DNA of 64,000 nucleotides, taken from assembly GCA_009746045.1 (NCBI GenBank), contig RPFO01000264.1, positions 1,304,214-1,368,213 on the forward strand. Reading direction: 5' to 3'. The notes beneath the pieces were generated by a model. That model worked only from the letters and a program-made list of their open reading frames with translations, made no database searches and had not been told where the DNA came from. Position numbers and translations under genes: made by a program. This stretch comes from Mesostigma viride (taxonomy: Eukaryota > Streptophyta > Mesostigmatophyceae > Mesostigmatales > Mesostigmataceae). Position 1 is the first letter of the stretch, and every line of letters begins with the position of its first letter. Positions 22,052-32,308 of the stretch are shown piece by piece.

Positions 22052-24149
22052 AAGTATTCTTCAAGAATTTCTCTAGGCTCTTTCTCCAGATAATGGGACT
22101 GGACCTGAGACCTTCCAACCCTTTCAGAATTCTCAGGTACCTGGCCTTTATCTCTGCTCTCCATACAGCAGGTACAGTCACAAAGAAAGGAGGGATATCT
22201 CTCCAAGTCTGCCTAGCCTGATCTTGGTCACCCTTGAGAAAAGCCCTCTTGAAATCAATCAGCACAGAGCTATAGGGCACACCCTTAACCAGAAAAGACA
22301 GAAATATACACAGCAGAATCCTCCACGTGTCATGCAGCATCCCTGGAGTATAGAGCTCCTCATCTAACAACTGGCCAGTGCCATGATACTCGGTTACAAC
22401 TGGTCTGACATGTGGCACCTGGACACCATCAACCTCCTTGAGCTTGAGGACAAACATCAATCTGAGCAGCTGGTGAACTTCTGGCAGCTCATCCACAGGT
22501 TCTGCACAGTTGGAAACTATCCACTCATGCCCAGAAGCAACAAAGCCAAGAGTCCATGCCTTAGCCATCTTGGGGCTCTGCATCATCTCGACTAGCTGGC
22601 GCCAGGGAATAGGACTGTGAGCAGCTATCTGGTACCTGTTTACCCCTAACTGCCTTGGATCAAAGGTGGTTGGGATTATCAACAAGTCCTCAGCTATGGG
22701 CTCCTGACTCTGAGGACCCTCAGCTGGCTGACTCCTAACAGCCTTCACCGCCACTGCAAGACCCTGGGAATAGTGATATCTTTCAAGGGGGAGGCTGCCC
22801 CTGCCTTCTAGTGCCAACTCATCAGAGGTCAAAGTAACCCCTGGCATGCACAAGAAGTTCTGTCCCAGAATGGCAGGCCCCTTATAGCCCTCTACCACAC
22901 AGAACGTGGTGGGCACCCCTAAGATAGGCACACTCACTTCCCCAAGGATCTTCATGGACACCTTTCCTGAGAAATCAGACACAGCAAGGCAACTGGGATG
23001 GGACATCTGTAAGCCTACAGCATCCTCTTCCCTGATGACAGACACCTGTGAGTTGGTATCTACCTCCATTGTAGCTGCCCAGCACGACCCCCACCCCGTG
23101 AGCTTGGATACCTTGGGATCATGTTTGCTGCGCATGAGTGCTCGGATGACGTCCGCCATGAGAGGCCCCCGGGCCTTAGGTGGCTGCCCCGTCCCCTCTG
23201 GCCTTGTGACAGTTGCTTCAGCAGCCTCCTCCTGCTCGTCATCTTCCAGCAGGGACAGACCATCATCCACCACCAGAGGATTGTTAGCTGCTGCTGCCTG
23301 GCTCTGGCCTGGCTCCTCAACCCAGCTGGGAGGGCCTGGCCCGTCTGCAGGCCAGATTGCATGTGGCCTTCTTTCCTTGACATGAGCCCAGGACAACCTG
23401 TACACGTGCCTTGGATCCTTTTCCAAAGCCACCAGGCAAGATCTGTTAGCTTCTTCCACACGAGTGACAACCCCATCCTGCCACTTCCCCCGCTTGCCTG
23501 GAATAGATGGTTCCTTCCACATCCTGACCTTCAGCCCCACCTGAGGCCTCAGCACATTCCAGTTCTTGTCCTTACGTCTCAGCTGGGCAAATAACCTATC
23601 TGCCTTCCTAAGACTGGCCTGCACCACGTTCTCAGGCAACAAGCTATACTGCAGGGCCAGGGGAGAGACAGCCACACCATCAAAGTAATAGTTAACCCTG
23701 TGGTTCAGCTGCTCTTCTATCCCCTTACACCAGGCTGCCCTCTCTAAGGCAGATGCCACAAGTGGCACTGACTCTGCTGCTAGCACCACTGTCTTCACTT
23801 CACGTATGGATCTCTCTACAGCCCCTTGCTGCCCATGACTCTCCCTGGGGACTACTACCAGCTTACAAGGCAGCTGGTCCTGATGCTTGAGCAAACAGTC
23901 AAACTGCAAGTCTGCCTGCACACTCTTGCACACCCCAAAGCCTGGGATCAGGGCCTTCATACCCAACAACAAGTGGTGCTCCTGCATACCAGGCAGAACG
24001 TCTATCAGCCTGTATCTGCTGAACCTGTCCACCCACCAATATATACAAGCCCCTGATATGCTGGATATCCATCTGGATGTCGCCACGCTCCCTAGCAGGC
24101 TCCCTAGCATGGGACTGAGGTGGGTGAACAGCATTCTCCTGGCAACCAC
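21969..24149 (-). CDS. Copia integrase, protease-like domain and RT N-half (copy 2)
   Basis: A 726-residue open frame showing the domain order that is broken in copy 1. The integrase core has VDRFSRYRLIDVL, QADLQFD and AVERSIREVKT (catalytic Glu), then the C-terminal domain (GKRGKWQDGVV). The retropepsin-like segment follows: EVDTNSQVSVI, VPILGVPTTF, GPAILGQNFL. RT then begins (LMFVLKLKEVDG, SSVLIDFKRAFLKGD). No stop occurs from integrase to RT, so the protease-like domain really lies between them. The last 40 residues are out of frame after the shift near 22050. Confidence 0.88.
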   Translation of the reverse strand: MVARRMLFTHLSPMLGSLLGSVATSRWISSISGACIYWWVDRFSRYRLIDVLPGMQEHHLLLGMKALIPGFGVCKSVQADLQFDCLLKHQDQLPCKLVVVPRESHGQQGAVERSIREVKTVVLAAESVPLVASALERAAWCKGIEEQLNHRVNYYFDGVAVSPLALQYSLLPENVVQASLRKADRLFAQLRRKDKNWNVLRPQVGLKVRMWKEPSIPGKRGKWQDGVVTRVEEANRSCLVALEKDPRHVYRLSWAHVKERRPHAIWPADGPGPPSWVEEPGQSQAAAANNPLVVDDGLSLLEDDEQEEAAEATVTRPEGTGQPPKARGPLMADVIRALMRSKHDPKVSKLTGWGSCWAATMEVDTNSQVSVIREEDAVGLQMSHPSCLAVSDFSGKVSMKILGEVSVPILGVPTTFCVVEGYKGPAILGQNFLCMPGVTLTSDELALEGRGSLPLERYHYSQGLAVAVKAVRSQPAEGPQSQEPIAEDLLIIPTTFDPRQLGVNRYQIAAHSPIPWRQLVEMMQSPKMAKAWTLGFVASGHEWIVSNCAEPVDELPEVHQLLRLMFVLKLKEVDGVQVPHVRPVVTEYHGTGQLLDEELYTPGMLHDTWRILLCIFLSFLVKGVPYSSVLIDFKRAFLKGDQDQARQTWRDIPPFFVTVPAVWRAEIKARYLRILKGLEGLRSSPIIWRKSLEKFLKNTCGFCVSSGSLFVPRVLQWPSCLCLTAW

Positions 24150-24597
24150 AGTTCTCAGCAGCAGCCTGGCATGCCTCCCACAAAGGCTCCCTACCTAGCT
24201 TCCAAGCAAACATTGCTGCCTGCCCAGAATGCCCAAACATATGATGCAATCTATGGCCAGCCTCAGCATAGCTCAGCACTCTGTCAGTACTGACCTGGCG
24301 AGACGTCTGAACCGTGTGTGGGGACACATGATCCACTCCTGAGGTTCCAGGGCTTCCTGCAGGCCATCCTGACGCCCCAAGCCAGGCCCTGCACCCTGGA
24401 CCGCTCCAGGCCCTTCCAGCAAGGTCCTTGGCCCTCCAGGCCAGCACCTGCTGGAGACCCACCACCTGCATGAGGCATAGGGAATTCAGCTGCAGCATTG
24501 TTATTGCAATCCAGTGGAAGAACAACATCTTTACACCCTTGGTGCTGCACAAGGGGCACACCCCCATCCTTATGTACATCCAACACACCTTCCCCAA
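24030..24597 (-). pseudogene. Copia pol start: zinc-binding domain (copy 2)
   Basis: Contains HRLHHMFGHSGQAAMFAWK, ENCGCQENAV and DIQHIRGLYILVG, the pre-integrase zinc region and first integrase Asp. A frameshift near 24045 leads to the long frame starting at 24149. The N-terminal 100 residues are low complexity. Confidence 0.72.
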
Positions 24598-24634
24598 GGG
24601 GTGATTGACTATTTACAGGGGATGATGTAGCTAG

Positions 24635-24878
24635 TCACTGCTGCCCCGACTGGCCCCCTGCCCCAGCAGGCTTGGCCTTCCTGTCAGGACACTCACGACG
24701 CCAGTGACCTTCCTTGCCACACACAAAACATGCTCCACCCTTCTTCCCAGACCCAGCCCCACCCTTGCCAGGCTTCCCCTGGCCTCCCTGAGACTGTCCA
24801 CCCTGCTTGCCCTGGTTGCCTTGAGCTTGGCCCTTGCCTTGCCCTTGGCCACCCTTACCCTGCTGACCACCAGCTTGC
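24635..24878 (-). pseudogene. Gag C-terminus with zinc knuckle (copy 2)
   Basis: Gly/Gln-rich linker and CCHC knuckle CFVCGKEGHWRREC, ending 38 bp before the pol segment. Upstream gag is displaced by the scrambled insert; it resumes at 25911-26582. Confidence 0.8.
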
Positions 24879-25910
24879 AAGCCACGTGCAGGCAGGCAAG
24901 CAAATCCTCAACGTCCACTGGCATCAGTGCAGAGCCAGGACGAACTGGATTTGCCTAGACTCTGCAACCTAGGAAGTACAGGACCTGTCACAAGCCTCGT
25001 CACGCCGATGGGAACGAGGAACAACGCAAAGGATATAGCTTGGTCATGGGGGATGACCAGCTATCTTGGCAAGCACGAACCGAGGCTCCCACATTGGACG
25101 TGGAACCGCTCACCGTGGTCGTGGCTTGGTGCACGGGTTAAAAGGTTGCTGCCTTGCAACTTTGGCTCATCCCGTTGTGTGGCGTGAGAGACCAGGAACT
25201 CACAGTTCTGGCTGCTCGCTAACTCGTACTATTGTGAGTTCCTGATCTTTCACAGTTATCACAGGCGCCCGTGACTGTGGTCCACGTAGACCAGAGGAGC
25301 AGCAGCCTGTGACTGGTGGACTACAGGAACTGGCACAGGTCTGCAAGGATACTAGGCCTTGCAGGCTTGTGACAGGTCCTGTACTTCCTAGGTTGCAGAG
25401 TCTAGGCAAATCCAGTTCGTCCTGGCTCTGCACTGATGCCAGTGGACGTTGAGGATTTGCTTGCCTGCCTGCACGTGCCTCGTCACGCCGATGGGAACGA
25501 GGAACAACGCAAAGGATATAGCTTGGTCATGGGGGATGACCAGCTATCTTGGCAAGCACGAACCGAGGCTCCCACATTGGACGTGGAACGGCTCACCGTG
25601 GTCGTGGCTTGGTGCACGGGTTAAAAGGTTGCTGCCTTGCAACTTTGGCTCATCCCGTTGTGTGGCGTGAGAGACCAGGAACTCACAGTTCTGGCTGCTC
25701 GCTAACTCGTACTATTGTATTTCTGTTTGCAAAGGTTTCATGTCGGCCGAGGCTCGGGTTACGACACCTGAGTCATCTCCCAGGCGCGAAGCAGCTCCAG
25801 AGTTGCCGGCGCGCGAAAACGCATTCTACCCCTATAATCACCCGTCCAACGCTTCTACATTTGTGCAAGCGGCCCACGTTGCGAGGGGCCTTGCGGAAGG
25901 AGGTTGGGTC
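24879..25910. other. Scrambled LTR and ORF1 fragments within gag
   Basis: 1,032 bp made of pieces of the element itself: a plus-oriented LTR part (24880-24997), inverted LTR parts (24998-25223 and 25272-25708) separated by a short piece of 3' internal sequence, then leader and the first ~57 codons of ORF1 in plus orientation (25740-25910), opposite to the main copy. It is flanked by direct repeats of gag sequence (24772-24878 and 25911-26013; 103 bp apart from one 4-bp indel). It resembles self-integration or template switching of element cDNA. Assembly error cannot be excluded. Confidence 0.7.
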
Positions 25911-26582
25911 GCTTCCCCTGGCCTCCCTGTGTCCACCCTGCTTGCCCTGGTTGCCTTGAGCTTGGCCCTTGCCTTGCCCTTGGCCACCCTTACCCTGCTG
26001 ACCACCAGCTTGCTGGCTCCCAACCCCTCCTTGGGAACCTGCACCCTTGCCACCCTGAGCCCCCTGCCTCTGGCGCCTGAAGCGCTTACGCTTGTTGGGC
26101 CTTGCCCCATCACGGGCTGGGTACCCGGGGACATCACCTTGGCCCTGCACAGCGGAGGTGGCATTGCTGCCATGGGACTGGATAGCTTTGCAGGCAGGAT
26201 CTGGCTTCCTTATGCTGAGGATTACAAGCTCCAGAGCACGCAAGGAGCCATCAGTCTGGTTAAGAAACATGCGGGCACTGTTCCTCCCATCCACACTCAA
26301 ACCCATACGGTCCAGGAAATAGTCTGCCAAGGCCCTATCTGTGACCAGGAAGCCATACTTGGCCCCCTTGTCCCTGATACGGTTGAGCCTAGCCCATTCC
26401 TCTGCCACAGGTCCCACTATCTCAAAGGTGTCATACTGATGTTTATAGTAGTTGGTGAGGTTGAGAACCTTGTCAGAGAACTCCTCCCTCAACCCATCCA
26501 GGAACTGTGCCCAGGTTAGCTTATCCTTGACACCAGTCCTAGCCTTTTCCCTGACACGCTCTGACGAGTCCCTGTTGCACGT
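25911..26582 (-). pseudogene. Gag middle part (copy 2)
   Basis: Open, read right to left: REEFSDKVLNLTNYYKHQYD, DRALADYFLDRMGLSVDGRN, then the Lys/Arg/Gln-rich linker. Matches copy 1 gag. Its upstream part lies beyond the gag-only element at 29788-30419. Confidence 0.82.
26494..26582. repeat. 89-bp direct repeat, left copy
   Basis: Gag sequence repeated without visible difference at 29788-29876, on the other side of the gag-only LTR element. Far longer than the 4-6 bp duplication expected from LTR integration. Confidence 0.9.
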
Positions 26583-26583
26583 T

Positions 26584-27413
26584 TGTCAGCGGTATAGACA
26601 CTTATGCCCGAATAGCTAGCTGGATTAAGTGTGACCAATTATTTTTCTAGCCGACGGTTGGGCTGCATCGCTACTTAATTGCACCCATCGTACGCCTAAT
26701 TTATGGCACACTTAAATTAATAGTTTAGGCTTGGGGCATGTTGTTGTACTGAACCGCACGGAATATTTTTCTACTTTGTTATACGGACGATATGATGGAC
26801 TAGCTGTGACGTCCGACAGTCGTACCACTTTTCTTTTACTGAGTCTTGATGCACCGCATGGGTGCTTTGACACTTTTCCATGCGTATCAATGTGGCGTTT
26901 AGTCCTGGCGCCGCGCCGCGCCGATTGCACTTGTAATTCTTACACCTAAGTTGAGCCGAGCAGCATGAGCCGCGCCACTAGAAAGAAATCAGATTTTACA
27001 TGGTAGAGTATAGTGGCGCCGGCGCTGCAACCTTGGTCCTTTAGCTTGTGCATGCATGTTATGCATGTGCTCTATGCATCCGATGCTCAGCAGTGCGCCG
27101 CCAGACATCTAACGGCGGATATTGCTTGTTTCGTGACTTGTGCTTTGTGTGCAACGTAGCATATAGCTGTGACCTCTTGCTCCTTAATTTTAAGCACTAC
27201 TTGAGCAGCCATGGCAGCTGGCCTTGTACAAGGGCCGCTAGCCGGGATATTGGGACAATAAAGATGCGAATTATATCATTGAAATCGCCTCATTTTGTTC
27301 ACCAAGAGGAAGCTTCAAAAGACCGGAACTCTACTCCGACACCTGCAAAATATATAGGTGATTGGAAGTATAAATAGGAATCTGGTCAACACATTCTATA
27401 GAATATTTTGACA
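26584..27413 (+). repeat. 5' LTR of the gag-only element
   Basis: 830 bp, starts TGTCAG and ends TTGACA. Contains a possible poly(A) signal (AATAAA near 27256) and a TATA-like box near 27369. Confidence 0.9.
27369..27377 (+). promoter_or_regulatory. TATA-like box in the LTR
   Basis: TATAAATAG, 36 bp before the LTR end, repeated in the 3' LTR near 29743. A candidate core promoter for element RNA. Confidence 0.5.
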
Positions 27414-27427
27414 TGGTATCGTAAGCC
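27414..27427 (+). other. Primer binding site
   Basis: TGGTATCGTAAGCC directly follows the LTR. It begins TGG (pairs with the tRNA CCA end) and shares TGGTATC with the initiator-Met primer site of many plant elements. Confidence 0.55.
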
Positions 27428-27534
27428 AAGTTCCGAATTGCTTTCCCAAGCCACGAAACGTCTACAAGAAGCGCCTATAAGGAGAAAAACGCCTAGTTGT
27501 CCAGCCTACTTTTTCATAGGGTACTGATGAGCAC

Positions 27535-27762
27535 ATGGAGGGGCCTGATCAGCCAGATTTTGCCACAGTAACTATTGAATTTCAGGGGCGGAAAATATCA
27601 GCGTTTATTAACCCAGCAAAGGCGCAGCAGTGGACAGAAGAGATCATAAAGGGCATCAGAGAAACTGACCTAGATTGCCCAATTGACTATCTGTGGCTGA
27701 ACACCCTACTCCTGAGCTATTTGAAGCATCTAAAGGAAGAAAAGGGCATTGTTTTCGAGTGA
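27535..27762 (+). CDS. Small ORF of unknown function in the gag-only element
   Basis: 75 codons from ATG to TGA between the primer site and gag. The sequence looks protein-like (VTIEFQGRKISAFINPAKAQ, charged helical C-terminus) and has no stop, but I recognise no family. It ends 80 bp before the gag ATG. Confidence 0.45.
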   Translation: MEGPDQPDFATVTIEFQGRKISAFINPAKAQQWTEEIIKGIRETDLDCPIDYLWLNTLLLSYLKHLKEEKGIVFE

Positions 27763-27842
27763 GCTTTCCAAGGCGCATTTTATTTCACCGCTGCGAGTTT
27801 TTCTTTCCGCGCGAGGAGCGCCTGTTTTACCTCTTGTACACC

Positions 27843-28790
27843 ATGAACACACGCAGTGGTGGTACGTCCAATACCCCACCTTCACGCGATGAGCTCCCAA
27901 GGACGAAGGGCGCGAAGGAGGTTGTAAAATACTTCCGCAGCATGATGCGCTTCGATCCTTTTGAAGACTACGCCACCTGGCGCGAGTTCGAGGATATGCT
28001 ACTTACCGGGTGCGAGGCATACAATGTCAAGGACGTCATCGACGGCACAGCCGACATGAACGACCCTGATGTGATTTCTGCCGAGAAAACGCTGCTCACA
28101 CCCATCATCAGCCTTATGAAGGGCCGAGGGGCACGCGTGGCGCGATTGGTTACTGACCGACGTGCCAGCTCCGTGTTTAAGGCACTCCAGGCGGAGGTGA
28201 GGCAGCCCTACCAAACCGAGAGCTACCGACTGGCCAAGAAGAGCGAGATCCAACGTATTTCCCTGCAAGTGTCGAGCGAGACCTGCAACCAGTACTGGCA
28301 ACGTGGCAAGTTCCTCCGGCAGGACTTGGAGGACGCGGGCGAGGCGATGGACTGGAACGAGTGGCGCGATTGCATGATCAATGGACTACCGCCTGCGTTC
28401 CGTGCAGCCATGGCCGCCCGCCGCCTGCCGGGGATGACCCTGGAGCAGATCCACAAGCTGCTCCTGGAGATCTACGACATGCTGGTTTCCAGCGATCAGA
28501 TTCCTCGACCCGGGGCCAAGACCACCAACACAGGCAAGCCGCAGGACTCCGCTGCAACAACTCCAGGCCTAGCCTATGCCACAGGGGCTGAGCCTGAGAA
28601 GAAGGGCAAGCGCTGCAAGTTCTGTCGGCGACCCGGCCACATCGAGGACGAGTGCTGGCGGAAGAACCCATCCCTACGGCCCAAGGAGCGAGCACACGCC
28701 ACACAGGAGGCAGAAACTATGCCACCTGGGTTTGTGTTCCACACCACCAGCGGCGACATGGGAGGAGACAACCTGGCGACCGTTCTCTGA
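27843..28790 (+). CDS. Gag polyprotein with CCHC zinc knuckle
   Basis: 315 residues from ATG (MNTRSGGTSN) to TGA, fully open. The helical capsid-like region contains FDPFEDYATWREFEDMLL, ARVARLVTDRRASSVFKAL and LPPAFRAAMAARRLPGMTL. A Pro/Thr linker is followed by one knuckle, CKFCRRPGHIEDEC. It would form the particle that packages element RNA. It is the only sizeable protein of the element and unrelated by eye to the copia gag around it. The intact frame suggests selection for gag function even though pol is absent. Confidence 0.88.
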   Translation: MNTRSGGTSNTPPSRDELPRTKGAKEVVKYFRSMMRFDPFEDYATWREFEDMLLTGCEAYNVKDVIDGTADMNDPDVISAEKTLLTPIISLMKGRGARVARLVTDRRASSVFKALQAEVRQPYQTESYRLAKKSEIQRISLQVSSETCNQYWQRGKFLRQDLEDAGEAMDWNEWRDCMINGLPPAFRAAMAARRLPGMTLEQIHKLLLEIYDMLVSSDQIPRPGAKTTNTGKPQDSAATTPGLAYATGAEPEKKGKRCKFCRRPGHIEDECWRKNPSLRPKERAHATQEAETMPPGFVFHTTSGDMGGDNLATVL

Positions 28791-28957
28791 GTGATTATAC
28801 CCCACCTGGGTGGCTACAGGAAACGACGTGTTTGACAACATGTTTGTGTATACAGCACGGGGGTGATTTACCGCAGGACAATCCAGCTGGACCTACTGTA
28901 CCTGAGACATGTATTACATGTATGCCTGTTGTGCTGAGCTATCCTGGCACGGGGGTG

Positions 28958-29787
28958 TGTCAGCGGTATAGACACTCATGCCCGAATAGCTAGCTGGATT
29001 AAGTGTGACCAATTATTTTTCTAGCCGACGGTTGGGCTGCATCGCTACTTAATTGCACCCATCGTACGCCTAATTTATGGCACACTTAAATTAATAGTTT
29101 AGGCTTGGGGCATGTTGTTGTACTGAACCGCACGGAATATTTTTCTACTTTGTTATACGGACGATATGATGGACTAGCTGTGACGTCCGACAGTCGTACC
29201 ACTTTTCTTTTACTGAGTCTTGATGCACCGCATGGGTACTTTGACACTTTTCCATGCGTATCAATGTGGCGTTTAGTCCTGGCGCCGCGCCGCGCCGATT
29301 GCACTTGTAATTCTTACACCTAAGTTGAGCCGAGCAGCATGAGCCGCGCCACTAGAAAGAAATCAGATTTTACATGGTAGAGTATAGTGGCGCCGGCGCT
29401 GCAACCTTGGTCCTTTAGCTTGTGCATGCATGTTATGCATGTGCTCTATGCATCCGATGCTCAGCAGTGCGCCGCCAGACATCTAACGGCGGATATTGCT
29501 TGTTTCGTGACTTGTGCTTTGTGTGCAACGTAGCATATAGCTGTGACCTCTTGCTCCTTAATTTTAAGCACTACTTGAGCAGCCATGGCAGCTGGCCTTG
29601 TACAAGGGCCGCTAGCCGGGATATTGGGACAATAAAGATGCGAATTATATCATTGAAATCGCCTCATTTTGTTCCCCAAGAGGAAGCTTCAAAAGACCGG
29701 AACTCTACTCCGACACCTGCAAAATATATAGGTGATTGGAAGTATAAATAGGAATCTGGTCAACACATTCTATAGAATATTTTGACA
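28958..29787 (+). repeat. 3' LTR of the gag-only element
   Basis: 830 bp, second copy of 26584-27413. Only a short purine-rich run (GGGGG) precedes it. The 89-bp repeat starts at the very next base. Confidence 0.9.
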
Positions 29788-29876
29788 CCATCCAGGAACT
29801 GTGCCCAGGTTAGCTTATCCTTGACACCAGTCCTAGCCTTTTCCCTGACACGCTCTGACGAGTCCCTGTTGCACGT
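29788..29876. repeat. 89-bp direct repeat, right copy
   Basis: Same sequence as 26494-26582. See that entry. Confidence 0.9.
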
Positions 29877-30419
29877 GGACGAGTGAAACACTTGCACTAG
29901 GTTGACAGTGGGGTCCACGGAGAGTACAACCAGCTCCATGTCCTCTAGCCACTTGTCGAGAGCTTCCTGTGCTAGTGGTGGGTTAAGAGGCTTTTGTCCA
30001 TTCATAAGCGTGACTGCACTCATGTGAGGTCTCGACCCTGGCAGCGCTTTCACCGGCTCCACCACAGTGGGTGTCACAGCAACAACGCCACTTGGGCCAG
30101 CAAGCACAGGGGAGAGCACATCCACGTGAGGCCTCTTACCATTGCCGTCAGCGGAGGTGTCCCTCTTACGCTTCTCCACGGCTGGTTGCCCATTCGCCAC
30201 CGTTATTGCATCAGATGCCCCTAGCGCCCGCGCCTTGCGCGCCTCCTCCACCGAGTCTTCGTGCCGTCTCTTGCTGCCTGGTCTCTTTCCCCCATCGCCC
30301 TCGCTGGCTGGGATCGCCTCCCCCACCAGCTGCTCCTTGTCTTGCCGAGGCTCCTGGCTCGCCCCAGCCGGTGCCTCCATCTCGCCCTTGTCGCCGTCTC
30401 CCGGTTTGCCACGAGGCAT
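29788..30419 (-). pseudogene. Gag N-terminal part (copy 2)
   Basis: Read right to left from ATG at 30419 (MPRGKPGDGD): acidic/basic N-terminus, KWLEDMELVVLSVDP, NLVQVFHSS, KDKLTWAQFLDG, then cut by the gag-only element. Matches copy 1 gag. Confidence 0.83.
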
Positions 30420-30472
30420 TATATACAGTGGGATGGCAAAGCAAAACAGGCGATAGACAAGGAAACACAGGC

Positions 30473-31623
30473 TCAAGCGCTGGTGCTGCCTGAAGAAGCC
30501 GCTGGCTGCTCTCCAGCTACTGCCTCCTCCTCACGCTCCTGCGCTGTGCGTGCCACCGGTGTCCCCACGCGTGGAACTGAACGGACCTCCTCCGCGTTGT
30601 AAGGACCTAGCACACGGCTCACCGGCCTCCCGGCTGCTGTCTGCTCTACCGGCAGTCTAGGCGCACTGCCACGGCGATACCACTGAAGATTTCTGACCCA
30701 CCGACTACCACCACCTCGCCGGTCGTTCCGCGAGCCCCGACCAATCTCACCAAAATCGTGTTCTGGCTCAAATGGGATGTTTAACTCTGCCCTACGCCGA
30801 GCTGAGTATCCCTCGTTTGTGCCGTCACCTTCGTCAATCTGTTGTGACGACCGGGCTATGATTCCCGTTGGTCGGTCCACGAACTGATCGTGGAACTCCT
30901 CGTCGGAGACGTCTCGACCGGTGATGACTGTCACCGTCGGCCCAGTCGCCCCTGGCCTGCTCTGCAACCTCGGAGTGTCCAAGGTCGACCAAATCCCCGG
31001 CGGCCGCGTAGTCGGATCACCCAGTGATCGGCGTGACCACGCGCCTCTTGGATCAGAATGTTGACCAGGTGCTCACACGTTTGAGCCACCACCTCGGCCG
31101 AATCCCACGGGCTATCGGCCTCGCGCGTCTGCGCGTCCCGTATGATATGTGACGCGTCGGTCCCCTCCCCCAGCGAGCTTGTCGCCACCCAGTGATTATA
31201 CAATCTGGTTCCACCTAAACAGATGGCCACCAGTTGGCCCAGCGTTTCACGCGCTAAGTCCAGCGCCTGGATGGTTACGTGCCCGCCCTGGTACGCAACT
31301 TCTAAACTGTAGATCAACGAAGCAATTTCGTCGCGAATGGCGACGAGGCGCTCCGTGCAGACCCGTCCTGTTTCCCCTGGCGACGTCGTCGCCCTAATCC
31401 TCATCACCACAGGGTCGTTTGCCGACGGCCCTGCTGCGTTACCGAACACAGCGACCCAACCTCCTTCCGCAAGGCCCCTCGCAACGTGGGCCGCTTGCAC
31501 AAATGTAGAAGCGTTGGACGGGTGATTATAGGGGTAGAATGCGTTTTCGCGCGCCGGCAACTCTGGAGCTGCTTCGCGCCTGGGAGATGACTCAGGTGTC
31601 GTAACCCGAGCCTCGGCCGACAT
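30473..31623 (-). CDS. Extra 5' ORF1 of the copia family (copy 2)
   Basis: Starts at ATG 31623, 33 bp from the 5' LTR. The first frame (31623-30931) and second frame (30982-30473) overlap by about 50 bp, so there is one frameshift or a -1/+1 recoding site; together about 370 residues. N-terminal part: NASTFVQAAHVARGLAEGGW, SPGETGRV, EVAYQGGHVTIQALDLARE, NHWVAT. C-terminal part: VSDEEFHDQF, SSQQIDEGDGT, SRWVRNLQWYRRG. Conserved with copy 1, so likely functional, but no known domain is recognised. It ends 54 bp before gag. Confidence 0.7.
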
Positions 31624-31655
31624 GAAACCTTTGCAAACAGAAATGCAATAGTACG

Positions 31656-32303
31656 AGTTAGCGAGCAGCCAGAACTGTGAGTTCCTGGTCTCTCACGCCA
31701 CACAACGGGATGAGCCAAAGTTGCAAGGCAGCAACCTTTTAACCCGTGCACCAAGCCACGACCACGGTGAGCCGTTCCACGTCCAATGTGGGAGCCTCGG
31801 TTCGTGCTTGCCAAGATAGCTGGTCGTTCCCCATGACCAAGCTATATCCTTTGCGTTGTTCCTCGTTCCCATCGGCGTGACGAGGCACGTGCAGGCAGGC
31901 AAGCAAATCCTCAACGTCCACTGGCATCAGTGCAGAGCCAGGACGAACTGGATTTGCCTAGACTCTGCAACCTAGGAAGTACAGGACCTGTCACAAGCCT
32001 GCAAGGCCTAGTATCCTTGCAGACCTGTGCCAGTTCCTGTAGTCCACCAGTCACAGGCTGCTGCTCCTCTGGTCTACGTGGACCACAGTCACGTGATAGT
32101 CAGGCTAAGCCTGTGCAGGCACGGCCTGCCACGTGTCCTGTCCACTATACCAGAGGACTGTACCTTAGTCGGCCACGGACGGCTAGGACTTCGGGACCTC
32201 ATATCTTTCTCGTCCCTTGTCTGTTTCAGGCGGTCAGCACGGCGTTGGAAAGGTCTTTCCAAACTGCATCCACTTAGCATATTGGTTGCCCAAAATGCTA
32301 ACT
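31656..32303 (-). repeat. 5' LTR of copia copy 2
   Basis: 648 bp, matching 19413-20059. The right end GCTAACT abuts the duplication ACATG. Confidence 0.88.
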
Positions 32304-32308
32304 ACATG

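Larger units (their letters stand above)
26584..29787 (+). mobile_element. Gag-only LTR retrotransposon (TR-GAG type)
   Basis: 3,204 bp with two 830-bp LTRs (TGTCAGCGG ... TTTTGACA) differing at about three positions by eye. The internal region encodes an intact gag and a small ORF but no protease, RT or integrase. Such gag-only elements are known in plants as TR-GAGs and depend on enzymes of other elements. The near-identical LTRs indicate a recent insertion. Confidence 0.9.
19413..32303 (-). mobile_element. Copia-type LTR retrotransposon (copy 2) with nested insertions
   Basis: 12.89 kb on the minus strand, flanked by the 5-bp duplication ACATG (19408-19412 and 32304-32308). LTRs begin AGTTAGC and end GCTAACT. 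It has the same organisation as copy 1 but is clearly diverged in the LTR and coding parts. It contains the gag-only element at 26584-29787 and a scrambled segment at 24879-25910, both inside gag. Confidence 0.9.
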
